From positions 62,001 to 126,000 of IMG/VR virus record IMGVR_UViG_3300022843_000009: a DNA stretch of 64,000 nt. One strand, written 5' to 3'. A program made the position numbers and the translations under genes. Of this stretch, positions 1 to 8,344 are shown piece by piece. Origin of the DNA: a virus. Each line of letters opens with the position of its first letter. The stretch's first letter is position 1. The notes below the pieces were generated by a model, which was not told where the DNA came from, did not search any database, and saw nothing but the letters and a program-made list of their open reading frames with translations.

Positions 1-39
1 GAAAATTTGAACTGTCAAACATTTTTCTATATCTCCCAT
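1..39 (-). CDS. Start of an unidentified protein (runs off the window)
   Basis: An ATG at 39-37 overlaps the stop codon of the upstream peptidase gene in a TAATG junction, and the frame stays open for 13 codons to the window edge (MGDIEKCLTVQIF). The overlap is the kind seen between many neighbouring genes here, which is the only support. Too little is visible to suggest a function. Confidence 0.4.
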   Translation of the reverse strand, partial: MGDIEKCLTVQIF

Positions 40-1121
40 TATGACATCTTGTATTTGAAGTCGTGGCCCGCTTTCAATTGAATTAAAAACTCGTACATTG
101 ATGCGATAACACTTTTTACATCTTCTTTATGTACAGTCTCAACTGTTGTGTGCATGTATTTTAGCGGGAAAGACATTAGAACAGATGCTGTTCCTTCACC
201 AGCATAAGCAATTGCGTCTGTATCTGTTCCAGTGTGGTTAGAAGACGCTGCTAACTGATACGGGATGGCGTTGCTGTCACAAACCTCTCGAACCATTTTA
301 AGAAGATTATTTTGAACCGCTGGAGCGATAGTCAACACACCGCCTTGCCCAGCCTCAAACAAGCCTTGTTTTGACGAGTTGTATGCTGGTGACGTGGTTT
401 CGTGACAAACATCCACTACGAACGCCACATCGGGCTCTATTCGCTTCGCAACCATACCTGCTCCACGCAAACCAATCTCCTCTTGTACGGCGTTCACCAC
501 ACAAAGCTTAAATGGTAATTCCACATTGTTCTCCTTCAAGAGTCTTGCGACTTCCGCTATTGCAAATCCGCCAATCTTGTTGTCGAGAGCTTTTGCGGTG
601 AAGTAATCTTTTCCGAGCCTCATGAAGTCCGCTTGGAATGTGATGATGGTTCCTACTTCGATTCCCATTTTCTCGGCATCCTTCTTATTTTTTGCTCCGA
701 TGTCCACAAAGATGCTTTCCAATGTCGATTCTTTCGCTCGCCCTTTTACATGAATTGCTGGATGACCGAACACTCCTTGAATTTTTCCTTTGGTTCCCCA
801 TACATCTACTCGCATAGATGGGGCTATTTGAGTATCGCTTCCTCCGTTGCGAATCACTTTAAGATAACCTCGGCTGTCAACTTGTTGAACATACCAAGCA
901 ATCTCGTCAGCATGGGCCTCAATCATTACTGTGTAATCGGAATCCATATCTCCCATTTCGGCTATGGCGCTTCCATATGTGTCCAGGTAAACATTATCCA
1001 CGTAATCTGAAATGTGTTTTACCCACACTTGCTGTCCACCCATCTGAACTTCAAACCCACTAGGCGAGCATGTGTTCAGGTATTCTTTTAAAAATTTCTT
1101 TTGGAGTTTTATTTTCGTCAT
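39..1121 (-). CDS. M42-family aminopeptidase
   Basis: A 360-residue M42 (glutamyl aminopeptidase/TET-type) metallopeptidase, expected to be a cytoplasmic di-metal enzyme that trims N-terminal residues from peptides. The family's metal and catalytic positions are visible: EAHADEIAW (first His/Asp), ALDNKIGG (bridging Asp), VQEEIGLRGA (catalytic and metal Glu), VVDVCHE (Asp) and YMHTTVETV (final His). Length is normal for the family. The start codon overlaps the mscL stop codon by 4 nt (ATGA), so the two genes are probably translationally coupled. Peptidases of this family are unusual in phages; a role in recycling peptides from host protein breakdown is a guess. Confidence 0.9.
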   Translation of the reverse strand: MTKIKLQKKFLKEYLNTCSPSGFEVQMGGQQVWVKHISDYVDNVYLDTYGSAIAEMGDMDSDYTVMIEAHADEIAWYVQQVDSRGYLKVIRNGGSDTQIAPSMRVDVWGTKGKIQGVFGHPAIHVKGRAKESTLESIFVDIGAKNKKDAEKMGIEVGTIITFQADFMRLGKDYFTAKALDNKIGGFAIAEVARLLKENNVELPFKLCVVNAVQEEIGLRGAGMVAKRIEPDVAFVVDVCHETTSPAYNSSKQGLFEAGQGGVLTIAPAVQNNLLKMVREVCDSNAIPYQLAASSNHTGTDTDAIAYAGEGTASVLMSFPLKYMHTTVETVHKEDVKSVIASMYEFLIQLKAGHDFKYKMS

Positions 1122-1567
1122 TTAGTAAGGTTATTGTTGAGCTCCTTTAAACCATCATCGATGGATTTGAGTAATTCTATATCTTTTGGAGTCTCCTCAG
1201 TCTTGTCGTCTGGGTCCTCTCGGCGAGCCTTATATAGGTTATATCCTTTTACTACAAAATACATTACCAAAGCTACAATTAAAAAGTCAATTGCAACCTC
1301 TATAAACTGTCCATAATTTATCGACACCGCTTCTTTTATGACGTCTCCATTTAGTTTCGTTTCATTCCTTAATGTTAATTGCATATCAGCAAAATTTGCA
1401 TAAGATGTAAACAAAGAGAAAGGAGGCATTATAATGTCTTTGACTAAAGAATTAATTAAGACACTGAATTTCATTCCGACTATGATTCCCACGACCATGT
1501 CTACGAAGTTCGCTTTGAGAGCAAACTTTTTAAATTCGGATACAAACTTTTTAACTGGGGCCATCAT
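1118..1567 (-). CDS. mscL: Large-conductance mechanosensitive channel MscL
   Basis: A 149-residue MscL homologue. The family layout is intact: a short N-terminal amphipathic helix, TM1 with the glycine-rich pore segment (FVDMVVGIIVGMKF), the signature DIIMPP after TM1, a periplasmic loop, TM2 (FIEVAIDFLIVALVMYF) and a charged C-terminal helix. MscL forms a homopentameric channel in the inner membrane that opens under membrane tension. The gene overlaps both neighbours by 4 nt and sits in an apparent operon with the M42 peptidase. In a phage it could alter the osmotic tolerance of the infected cell or assist lysis; neither role is shown by the sequence. Confidence 0.93.
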   Translation of the reverse strand: MMAPVKKFVSEFKKFALKANFVDMVVGIIVGMKFSVLINSLVKDIIMPPFSLFTSYANFADMQLTLRNETKLNGDVIKEAVSINYGQFIEVAIDFLIVALVMYFVVKGYNLYKARREDPDDKTEETPKDIELLKSIDDGLKELNNNLTK

Positions 1568-1911
1568 ACTGCGTATTCATCGCAGAAATCAAAAGTGAGT
1601 TCAAGCTCTGGGTCTTCCGCTGCTGCGTATTTTGCTTTGAACTGGTTTTCTTCGCAAAAATCAAGAAAGTTTTTGACCAGGTTTGCTGAATCAAACTCTT
1701 GGCCCTTGTCGAACAACCGTCGCACGATTGGGAACATCACCATTGCAGGATTAACTGTTATCGACTTCACCTGTTTAATCATTTTTTCATAGCCTGGAGA
1801 TAGAAGAAAATTCTTCATCGCCTCCATCTTGCTTGTGCATGCTACTTTTTTCGAATCATTGAGATGGTTAAGTAGTCCTGACTTCTCCCATAGCTCCATT
1901 ATTTTATTCAT
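1564..1911 (-). CDS. Hypothetical protein
   Basis: A 115-residue mixed helical protein with an acidic C-terminus (EDPELELTFDFCDEYAV). No family recognised. The stop codon overlaps the mscL start by 4 nt and the start overlaps the upstream zinc-finger gene by 8 nt, which makes it a genuine member of this packed operon. Confidence 0.7.
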   Translation of the reverse strand: MNKIMELWEKSGLLNHLNDSKKVACTSKMEAMKNFLLSPGYEKMIKQVKSITVNPAMVMFPIVRRLFDKGQEFDSANLVKNFLDFCEENQFKAKYAAAEDPELELTFDFCDEYAV

Positions 1912-2341
1912 TCCAAGGTGTTTTTTTACAAATTTCTATTACCTTCTTGCATCTATTTACAGAAAACATGCCTATGTGACACAATGCTTTGGGGATTCCC
2001 ATTTTCTTTCTAAGCCAACTGTAGGCTTCTCTTCTGTTCCAGTTCTTTCTCCTCTCGTAAGCAATGGGGTCGAAAGCCGCGTGGGCTTGCTTCCTCCAGT
2101 TGCGAAGCTCTCCTTTGGCAACACTGCCTAAGCTCTCCTTTGAGGTCTTATGGTGAACCCCAACATAAGCATCACAGGGCTCGCATAAATACATCATCCC
2201 ATAACTACGACCATACACAAGGGATGAATCCACGTATTTTGTTTCGCCTTTGCAGTAAGGACACTTCTTTCCTCGAAGTATTTCAAAGTCCGCCCCCAAA
2301 TGTTCGCATGCACTCTTTAATTCTGCATCATCTATTTCCAT
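1904..2341 (-). CDS. DUF3268-like zinc-finger protein
   Basis: A 145-residue protein resembling the DUF3268 zinc-finger-containing family. A CPYC pair near residue 27 and a CEPC pair near residue 53 would bind one zinc. The stretch between and after them (VYGRSYGMMYLCEPCDAYVG, then ELRNWRKQAHAAFDP and YSWLRKKMGI) matches my recollection of the family signature. The family occurs in phages and bacteria and its function is unknown; DNA or RNA contact is a guess from the basic C-terminal half. Confidence 0.75.
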   Translation of the reverse strand: MEIDDAELKSACEHLGADFEILRGKKCPYCKGETKYVDSSLVYGRSYGMMYLCEPCDAYVGVHHKTSKESLGSVAKGELRNWRKQAHAAFDPIAYERRKNWNRREAYSWLRKKMGIPKALCHIGMFSVNRCKKVIEICKKTPWNE

Positions 2342-2358
2342 AAGTCTCTACTCTGTAT

Positions 2359-2820
2359 CTATGACGGGTCGCGCACTTCCGACCAAACTTTACTATTTAA
2401 CCCTCTCTTGTATGTGGTCCCAAATCTGATTGGAGACGCCATGTTTGTTAATGCGATTTGCATCACAATCTTCGTCTCTTGAAATACTCGATACATTCGG
2501 AAATAATTCTCCTTGTACCAGGCTTTGTATTCCTCTAAATCCATTTTTGAAAACTCTTCCTGGGTCTTCTCTCCCATTTCTATTGCAATATCTTGGTCCC
2601 ACGGTTTATTTCCGAACGGACGCTTATCGTCTGTACAGAATATACCTTCGTAGCAAACGTCGTAGTCTGCTCCAAATGTGATATCTATTCTTGATGCTAA
2701 TTGGATGTGGTGGGGTTCGATTCTAAACTCCTGCGCATTTTCGAGCTCTGCACTAATAGAATTCTTTTGTGCGTCTAATGTTATAAGCTCGTCTTCTTTC
2801 CAAATTTCTCTAAACCACAT
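2359..2820 (-). CDS. Hypothetical protein
   Basis: A 153-residue soluble protein rich in aromatic and acidic residues, with no recognised domain. It heads the run of minus-strand genes down to the M42 peptidase. The DNA upstream carries a 16-bp element (2845-2860) that recurs upstream of a structural gene at 41353. Confidence 0.65.
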   Translation of the reverse strand: MWFREIWKEDELITLDAQKNSISAELENAQEFRIEPHHIQLASRIDITFGADYDVCYEGIFCTDDKRPFGNKPWDQDIAIEMGEKTQEEFSKMDLEEYKAWYKENYFRMYRVFQETKIVMQIALTNMASPIRFGTTYKRGLNSKVWSEVRDPS

Positions 2821-2844
2821 AAGGGGACATTTTTAGTGTGCCTC

Positions 2845-2860
2845 CAATATACGGTAGAAT
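2845..2860 (-). promoter_or_regulatory. Shared upstream element, copy 1
   Basis: Sense sequence ATTCTACCGTATATTG, 24 nt upstream of the start at 2820. It differs at one position from ATTCTGCCGTATATTG upstream of the gene starting at 41353. It may be a second promoter class; only two copies were noticed. Confidence 0.35.
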
Positions 2861-2872
2861 TCAGAAAAGGTT

Positions 2873-4222
2873 TCAGTCTTTTAACTTGGAAATCATTTCT
2901 CGTGCATCACGGTAGTTCATAATTGCTTTTCGATTATGCTTGTCTACGTTTATAATTTTAAGCATCACGCATACTTTGAGAAAATCTTTAATTGCTTCTG
3001 TAGTCATCTCTAAGCCTATTGACTCAACAGCTATCGTAAAATCACTAAACGTGTATAAATTCCCGCCTGGTATAACCTGTCCTTGGATGTAAAGAACACC
3101 CAAAAGTCTCATGTACATTTGAGACGTTTCGTCAAGAGAAGAAATATCAATCGCATCTACATTATTATTTATGTTTTCTAATACAATCAAATGTGAGTCT
3201 TCTGGGATATCCGTGTATACGGGCTCTTTCTTTTCTTCAGCTATCTCTTCTATCTTTAAAACGTCCGCTTTGGGAATGAAGTCTCCTGTAACGGTTTCTT
3301 TATAAACAATCTTATTAGTTCCTAAAGCAGGTTCGGGCTCAGTTGCTGGTCCAGGTTCTAGAAAAGGTTCGGGCTCAGTTGCTGGTCCAGGTGTTGGAAT
3401 CTTCTTTAAATCTTCTTCTTCTTTCCTAACGACCGTCATTTCAACGTTAAAGAAAAGTACGAGCATGATAGCAAATGGGTCAAATATTAAAACAAAAAAC
3501 CCAAAAAACCCTTTTGTTGCTGTATCCATCTCCACTCCAAGCATATCCGCAATCATTTTTAACGGAGCTGCTTCACCCTGAGAGAGTTCCCCGCTCATTA
3601 CAACGATGGAACTGTCGACCACTGCGATATTTTCTATCACTAATCCAATCTCATTATTTAGTGAGTCAATGTCGAAGTTAAGTAGAGATATCTCTGTATT
3701 TGTTTCTTGTAGAAGGTTTTTTGCTTCACGTGCACTTCTCCATGCTTGTCTATTTTGAAGTGAGTCCATCCTGTCCTCCTGCTGCTTTCTGAGGCTAGAA
3801 AGTCCGTCAGCTCTATTTTCTTTTCTGTTAATCTGGTCTTCGAATCGAACAACTTTTCCTTTAAGCGATTCTTTTTCTCTTTCTTTAAGTTGAATCTCTT
3901 GATTGCCTATTTGAAATTCAGCACTCGTCTCGGCATAGCCCCCAATTAGTTGGCCAAATATACCTATAGATGTTAAGGCCATTGCTACGATAATTCCAAA
4001 TATAGCTCCTGCTCTTTGCAAGATTCCAATTTCATTCCATCGCCTGTGAACAAAAGATGCTATAACCAATTTCCCAACCTCTAGCGCTGCTACTAAAAGT
4101 ATTGCTGCCGTTCCTGCTCCAGAGGCGAGTTTTCCCACACCTGTTACAGAGAAGAACGCAGCGCATCCTGCCATAAAAAGGGCTGTCAATGCAATTAGGT
4201 ATGCTCGTAATCGTCTTTTCAT
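2873..4222 (-). CDS. Membrane protein with central coiled coil
   Basis: A 449-residue protein. Hydrophobic segments lie at about residues 5-27, 33-58 and 70-95. A long charged coiled coil follows (about 100-215), then another hydrophobic segment near 235-262 (GFFGFFVLIFDPFAIMLVLF). Next comes a low-complexity Pro/Glu linker with two PGPATEPEP copies, then a soluble C-terminal domain. The N-terminal membrane block resembles an uncharacterised protein I recall from marine T4-like phages; this is memory, not a search. A cell-envelope role in infected cells is possible. A TAnnTTTG-type box lies 14 nt upstream of the start. Confidence 0.75.
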   Translation of the reverse strand: MKRRLRAYLIALTALFMAGCAAFFSVTGVGKLASGAGTAAILLVAALEVGKLVIASFVHRRWNEIGILQRAGAIFGIIVAMALTSIGIFGQLIGGYAETSAEFQIGNQEIQLKEREKESLKGKVVRFEDQINRKENRADGLSSLRKQQEDRMDSLQNRQAWRSAREAKNLLQETNTEISLLNFDIDSLNNEIGLVIENIAVVDSSIVVMSGELSQGEAAPLKMIADMLGVEMDTATKGFFGFFVLIFDPFAIMLVLFFNVEMTVVRKEEEDLKKIPTPGPATEPEPFLEPGPATEPEPALGTNKIVYKETVTGDFIPKADVLKIEEIAEEKKEPVYTDIPEDSHLIVLENINNNVDAIDISSLDETSQMYMRLLGVLYIQGQVIPGGNLYTFSDFTIAVESIGLEMTTEAIKDFLKVCVMLKIINVDKHNRKAIMNYRDAREMISKLKD

Positions 4223-4236
4223 TTATTACAAAGTAA

Positions 4237-4244
4237 CAAAATTA
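4237..4244 (-). promoter_or_regulatory. Candidate host-type promoter (-7 box)
   Basis: Sense sequence TAATTTTG fits the Bacteroidota -7 consensus TAnnTTTG and lies 14 nt upstream of the start codon at 4222. No convincing -33 element was seen at the usual distance. Confidence 0.4.
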
Positions 4245-4268
4245 TAGTTTAAAGCAAAGATATAATAA

Positions 4269-4703
4269 TTACTTTTCTCCTGGCTCAAGGTCAGTGTGTA
4301 TGTTATCGCCAATGTTGTTTTTATTTTTAAAGACTTTGATTTTTAAATCAATGAAATTTTTTGACTTTCCTATCGCGTGTTCATTGGGACGCAAATCTTT
4401 CAAGTGACGTCGAGTCCAGATATTAATTTCCCCATCTGGAAGGTAATAGTCTTCATAGTTGTAGTACCACAAGCCTGTTCTACTGTCGTGAAGGTATAGA
4501 GGGTGTTGTTCTCCATAAGAATAGGCTACATACATTTGCCCAAGCTCGCCTAAATCTTCCCCATAAGTGTGTGACCCAACAAAATTCTCTTGTCTATTTA
4601 TAAAATCTGCTGCTTCTTTATTTGTAATTCTTTCTTCATCAAGCTGCTCTTCATCAATGAACTGCTGCAAGGACTCGCGTATTGTTTTCAGTAACCTTTT
4701 CAT
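4269..4703 (-). CDS. Hypothetical protein with N-terminal amphipathic helix
   Basis: A 144-residue protein that begins with a short amphipathic helix (MKRLLKTIRESLQQFIDEEQ), followed by an aromatic-rich globular part (GLWYYNYEDYY) and a polar tail. Four other products in this window begin in a similar way, which may mark virion cargo. A late-type TATTTA element lies 17 nt upstream. No family recognised. Confidence 0.65.
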   Translation of the reverse strand: MKRLLKTIRESLQQFIDEEQLDEERITNKEAADFINRQENFVGSHTYGEDLGELGQMYVAYSYGEQHPLYLHDSRTGLWYYNYEDYYLPDGEINIWTRRHLKDLRPNEHAIGKSKNFIDLKIKVFKNKNNIGDNIHTDLEPGEK

Positions 4704-4720
4704 GAACAGTATCTTTTAGA

Positions 4721-4730
4721 TGTAAATAGG
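4721..4730 (-). promoter_or_regulatory. Late-type element
   Basis: Sense CCTATTTACA, 17 nt upstream of the start at 4703. It is a slightly divergent member of the TATTTAT motif set. Confidence 0.4.
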
Positions 4731-4802
4731 TGATTATTTAAGAATGGAAACCTTTGATTGACTCTTACGTATCTTTTATAAAACTACAATAACAACACTG
4801 AC

Positions 4803-5576
4803 ATGAGGATAAAGCATTTATTCATTATTTTGACTGCCTTGTTAAGTTTTACAATTTTTGCCTTCAACAACCCTAGAGAAGTTGACGCCGATTTTTTTAA
4901 ACACAGCTCAAGCGTGTCTGTTTTGGGGGCTCTAGTTCTATCAATGGAAGAAGCTAGATTTGACAAGCGAAAAGACTCTATTTACTCAAACTTGTTAGTT
5001 TACAATAAAGACGCTGTAAAGACCACGGCAATAAACATTTTAAATGCCATCGAAGCATTCCATTTAGATGAGACTAAGCAAATGTATGAGTATTCTCTTT
5101 TTCAACTCTTATATGAATCTAGAGGAATACATATGAATGGCGGCTCTTTATTGAAATCATCCGCAGGCGCTCTGGGGATTTGTCAAATAAAATCTACTAC
5201 AGCATTTCATTATTTAAAACTAGTAATGGGCGAGGATGACATGGATTTTCTAAGCAGTCTTGGTGCCACCCCTATTTCATTTACAGTAAATGATAAAGTC
5301 TCAAAAGTAGTTAATGGCGATGGTAAAGCTATTTGGATTACTCCTGTAAAAACTAAGAAAAAAGTTGCTAAATGGATGGAGAATGAAAAAAACTCTACTC
5401 TCTTGTGGGGTTTTATAATGAGGCGTAACACCGACAAATACGGTCACATAAATGCGCTCGTTATTTATAACACTGGAAAAGGTACTTGGGGTAAGCTTAG
5501 AAAGTCTGGATTCAATATGAATTCCCATTCTTATCTTCGAGGGATTCGAAAAGTGGAAAAAGTATTAAACAACTAA
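4803..5576 (+). CDS. Secreted lytic transglycosylase-like protein
   Basis: A 257-residue protein with a clear signal peptide (Lys/Arg start, hydrophobic core to about residue 20) and an SLT/lysozyme-like core. YES at 104-106 supplies the likely catalytic Glu105. AGALGICQIK at 121-130 matches the family's GAxGLMQ block, and NTGKGTWGK near 222-230 resembles the later NAG/Y block. Such enzymes cleave the glycan strand of peptidoglycan in the periplasm. The gene is a solitary plus-strand unit ending at a strong terminator, so it probably acts in lysis or wall remodelling. The leader is A-rich with no Shine-Dalgarno sequence. Confidence 0.8.
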   Translation: MRIKHLFIILTALLSFTIFAFNNPREVDADFFKHSSSVSVLGALVLSMEEARFDKRKDSIYSNLLVYNKDAVKTTAINILNAIEAFHLDETKQMYEYSLFQLLYESRGIHMNGGSLLKSSAGALGICQIKSTTAFHYLKLVMGEDDMDFLSSLGATPISFTVNDKVSKVVNGDGKAIWITPVKTKKKVAKWMENEKNSTLLWGFIMRRNTDKYGHINALVIYNTGKGTWGKLRKSGFNMNSHSYLRGIRKVEKVLNN

Positions 5577-5641
5577 AGAATATTCAACCTTTTGTCGTGA
5601 ACAACCTATCTGATGAATGGGTTTTTCGCTTGGTCATATAA

Positions 5642-5678
5642 AAAAAGCGGTTGATGAATAATTCATCAACCGCTTTTT
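5642..5678. terminator. Bidirectional intrinsic terminator
   Basis: A 17-bp perfect stem (AAAAAGCGGTTGATGAA with its complement) and a very short loop, A-tract on one side and T-tract on the other. It lies between two convergent genes and can serve both the transglycosylase and ssb. Confidence 0.9.
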
Positions 5679-5705
5679 AACATGTAATTTCAGCAGAGAC
5701 TTCCT

Positions 5706-6278
5706 TTAGAAAGGAAGGTCGTCACTTGATTCGTTAAAATCATTTTGAGTAAAAGACTGACCTTGTGGTTGACCTTGTGGTTGACCTTGTGGTTGACCTT
5801 GTGGTTGACCTTGTGGTTGACCTTGTGGTTGACCTTGTGGTTGACCTTGTGGCTGACCCTGTGGCTGACCTTGTCCCGCATACTCGTTTACGTTTTGCTG
5901 CGCCTGACCTTGATTGCTTGATTGCTCACGCTGATTAGGGAGAAGCGTTAGCTTCCTAGCATGTACATAAGCTTTTTCTTTTTTCTGGCCAGATTCTTTA
6001 TCTACCCAGCTGTTGTAGCGAAGTTCTCCTTCTATTAGTAAGGAGTTTCCTTTTTTTGTGAAGTTTTTCACCACATCCGCTTGAGCACCCCACACCTCTA
6101 TAGTATGCCAGTGCGAATCCTGTTGCTTGTTTCCACTCGCGTCCATGTAAGTGCGGTTTGTCACCATGTTTATTAAAGCTTTTGGCGTAGTCTTGCCTGA
6201 GGCTTTTGAAGTAATCTGGCTATACTCTGGGTCACTACCTAAAGTTCCGCAAAGAGTTACACTGTTAAATCCGTCCAT
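5706..6278 (-). CDS. ssb: Single-stranded DNA-binding protein
   Basis: A bacterial-type SSB of 190 residues. The OB-fold occupies about residues 1-110 (GTLGSDPEY, then HWHTIEVWGAQA and LLIEGELRYNSW). A Gln/Gly/Pro linker with perfect QPQG repeats follows, and the acidic tip DDLPF recruits partner proteins in bacterial SSBs. Start chosen at 6278 because the protein aligns from MDGFNSVTLCG and the leader is A-rich (AACAAAAAACAACAAA), as in Bacteroidota genes; the upstream in-frame ATG at 6428 would add 50 AT-rich, unstructured residues. It coats single-stranded DNA during replication and recombination. Confidence 0.92.
   Translation of the reverse strand: MDGFNSVTLCGTLGSDPEYSQITSKASGKTTPKALINMVTNRTYMDASGNKQQDSHWHTIEVWGAQADVVKNFTKKGNSLLIEGELRYNSWVDKESGQKKEKAYVHARKLTLLPNQREQSSNQGQAQQNVNEYAGQGQPQGQPQGQPQGQPQGQPQGQPQGQPQGQPQGQPQGQSFTQNDFNESSDDLPF
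5761..5868 (-). repeat. 12-bp minisatellite in ssb (QPQG linker)
   Basis: Nine consecutive 12-bp units (plus-strand CCTTGTGGTTGA), the first seven identical, the last two with single changes. They encode tetrapeptide repeats in the SSB linker. Identical units suggest recent slippage, and the length change stays in frame. Confidence 0.95.
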
Positions 6279-6454
6279 TTTGTTGTTTTTTGTTGTGTTT
6301 TTGTGAAGCCAAACATTAGCCTCCTGTCCAATTGTAAATTTATAATTTATCTTTATAATTATAATACATTTAGCAAGTATTTTAAAGGTTTTTTTAAACA
6401 TTTGTTTAACTTTTTTTATATCAGACAAGATATAGGTGAAAAAGGGCTTTTTAG

Positions 6455-6465
6455 GCTTATTTATG
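6455..6465 (+). promoter_or_regulatory. Late-type element
   Basis: Sense GCTTATTTATG, 15 nt upstream of the ATG at 6481. Member of the TATTTAT motif set. Confidence 0.5.
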
Positions 6466-6480
6466 TGAAAGCATAATCAA

Positions 6481-7986
6481 ATGAGTAAGAAGAAAATCTT
6501 TAGTCTGGTCGAGAACTTTGTAAAGGCCTTTGAGAAAAAATACAGTTTGATTTCAGAAGCCGACGAAGAGGCTCCGAAATCGGCTAGCCCTGAAGCTAGA
6601 GAAATGCGCAAACAAGTTATCAACGCCTTGATAGCTCCTCAGCCTAATAGGGAAGGGAAAGTAAAACCTCCAGCTACCGCTCAGAAGGCGGAGGAAATGG
6701 CTAAGGCAATAGTTTCTAGGGGAGCTGCTGCACGAACCATGATTAAAGGAAAGAGTAGTTACATAAATTACCAAACAACAATTGGAGATGCTAATAAAGG
6801 AGATTTAGGGGCTTCTGCAGAGTCTCAAACATTGGATTTGGTAATTGAGCTTCTAGTCCAAGCATATAATACTCCGCTAGGTGAGGAAGGGCCACTTAGC
6901 CTTTCTGCTGTGACTCCTGAGATGAAGAGAAACATTATAGATGGACTTCGTTTTATATTTTTTCCTCTTGATGCTGCTGGGAACCCGACGCCTTTCTTTT
7001 TCTGGACATGGTATGGGCCTCAGGTTGGGATGAGTGTTCAGCTTTATAAGCCGCGAAAAGTAAATCCTGACACAGGGCAAGATTACGTAAACAAAGAGGC
7101 TATGGTCGAATATTCTCTTGAAGCTTATGATTACATTGCTTCATACACCATTCCTACGGCTTTAGCGAGAGAAGTAGCTAGTTCTGGCGAAAAGACATCG
7201 AGTTACATAATTGGCTCCACTAGAAATAGAATTAGCAAGATTATGTCTAATGATTCAAAGTTTGGTGACGTTGGTTTTGGTGGGACTAAGGGTCAGAGGC
7301 AAGATAGAAGCGGCACACCAAGAGGGCGGTCAATGAATATAAGTACTGATGTAGACAAGGATTATGAAAAACTCCAAGGAGACGATGAAGCTTATTTTGA
7401 CATCTCTAAATACGGTGACTTAGGTGCGAGTGCTGCTCAAGACATAGAAGCGGCTCTTTACGCTCTAGGCGGAACAAAGCCACCAATGCACCAAAAGCAA
7501 ATGTATTCAGCCGTAATCTCTAACAATGAGAAATTTGACAGCTTGAAAAGCTTTGCTGAATGGATGGTTGATAATGTGTCTCAATATCCAGCTATCTCTG
7601 AGTACTTCGGAAACTGGCCTGGAGAAGACTCTAAGTTCTATGTGAAAAAGACAATGAACGAAATTGCATCACTGTTTAAAAGTGGTAAGTTCCTAAAAGT
7701 TCGACAAGAAGTTTTTGATGAAAAGTATGCAAAAATAATCAATAAAAACCCAGAGTTAGGGGCGAGTTTTGCTGGCGACTTCTTTGGACTCGACGCAAAT
7801 GCAGACGATAGCTCTAAAACAATGGGTGGATACGACCCTGTCTCAGGAAAAGAGTGGGGAGCAGTTGGAGACGACGGCGAACGTTATGCTCAAGTTGATG
7901 ACCCAGACGCTTTCTACGCAAATCTTGAAGAGGCTGTGAACTTTAGATTGTTTGAATTAGCTTTGAACCGCGCTCTACTAATCTAA
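6481..7986 (+). CDS. Hypothetical protein, possibly virion-associated
   Basis: A 501-residue protein of no recognised family. It begins with a Lys-rich amphipathic helix (KIFSLVENFVKAFEKK) followed by a flexible acidic, Ala/Pro-rich stretch, then a large globular region. The start is preceded by a late-type TATTTAT element, as for tail genes, and the N-terminus resembles four other products here. Both points hint that it may be packaged in the virion; this is inference. It overlaps the convergent gene at 7978 by 9 nt. Confidence 0.7.
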   Translation: MSKKKIFSLVENFVKAFEKKYSLISEADEEAPKSASPEAREMRKQVINALIAPQPNREGKVKPPATAQKAEEMAKAIVSRGAAARTMIKGKSSYINYQTTIGDANKGDLGASAESQTLDLVIELLVQAYNTPLGEEGPLSLSAVTPEMKRNIIDGLRFIFFPLDAAGNPTPFFFWTWYGPQVGMSVQLYKPRKVNPDTGQDYVNKEAMVEYSLEAYDYIASYTIPTALAREVASSGEKTSSYIIGSTRNRISKIMSNDSKFGDVGFGGTKGQRQDRSGTPRGRSMNISTDVDKDYEKLQGDDEAYFDISKYGDLGASAAQDIEAALYALGGTKPPMHQKQMYSAVISNNEKFDSLKSFAEWMVDNVSQYPAISEYFGNWPGEDSKFYVKKTMNEIASLFKSGKFLKVRQEVFDEKYAKIINKNPELGASFAGDFFGLDANADDSSKTMGGYDPVSGKEWGAVGDDGERYAQVDDPDAFYANLEEAVNFRLFELALNRALLI

Positions 7987-8256
7987 TAAAATTTCTATCT
8001 CTCTCAAAAAATTCTCAAACTCGGAAGGGTTTGGGAATTTTTGCTTTAGAGAGATTGCTAATTTGCCCCAATCGTCGTCCCACATCGTTGTGTTGTTCGA
8101 TTTAGTTACTCCATTTTCTCTAAGGAAAGCATTTCCCGCAGTTACTATTGAAGCAACTTCATTCGTTTTAAACCAGTTCTTAACGATTGCTCTTGTGATG
8201 TCTTCCTCTGTTATCTCAACATCAACATTGATGCTCTTTTTTACGTACAATGCCAT
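7978..8256 (-). CDS. Hypothetical protein
   Basis: A 92-residue acidic protein with no recognised domain, convergent with the 6481 gene and overlapping it by 9 nt at the 3' end. Confidence 0.6.
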   Translation of the reverse strand: MALYVKKSINVDVEITEEDITRAIVKNWFKTNEVASIVTAGNAFLRENGVTKSNNTTMWDDDWGKLAISLKQKFPNPSEFENFLREIEILLD

Positions 8257-8290
8257 TATAATTTGATTATTGTGTTATAGCAAAACTATA

Positions 8291-8326
8291 AAAAAAAAAG
8301 GGTTGACATCGCACCGCCAACCCTTC
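8291..8326 (-). terminator. Intrinsic terminator
   Basis: Stem AAGGGTTG (8298-8305) pairs with CAACCCTT (8318-8325), followed on the minus strand by a long U-tract. It closes the minus-strand unit ending at 8345. Confidence 0.85.
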
Positions 8327-8344
8327 CTTTTCAGACTAATGCTC

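Noticed and set aside
2700-2730. tRNA T-loop-like GGTTCGATTC
   Set aside because: It lies inside a coding gene, and no acceptor or anticodon stem fits around it.
5690-5881. Small repetitive frame in the ssb linker (VNHK repeats)
   Set aside because: It is the shifted-frame reading of the 12-bp minisatellite within ssb.
6300-6320. AGGAGG-like Shine-Dalgarno before an ATG upstream of ssb
   Set aside because: The ATG is in another frame from SSB and opens only a short frame; genes here generally lack Shine-Dalgarno sequences.
6279-6428. 50-residue N-terminal extension of SSB
   Set aside because: The extension is AT-rich and unlike any SSB; the protein aligns from the ATG at 6278, which has an A-rich leader.
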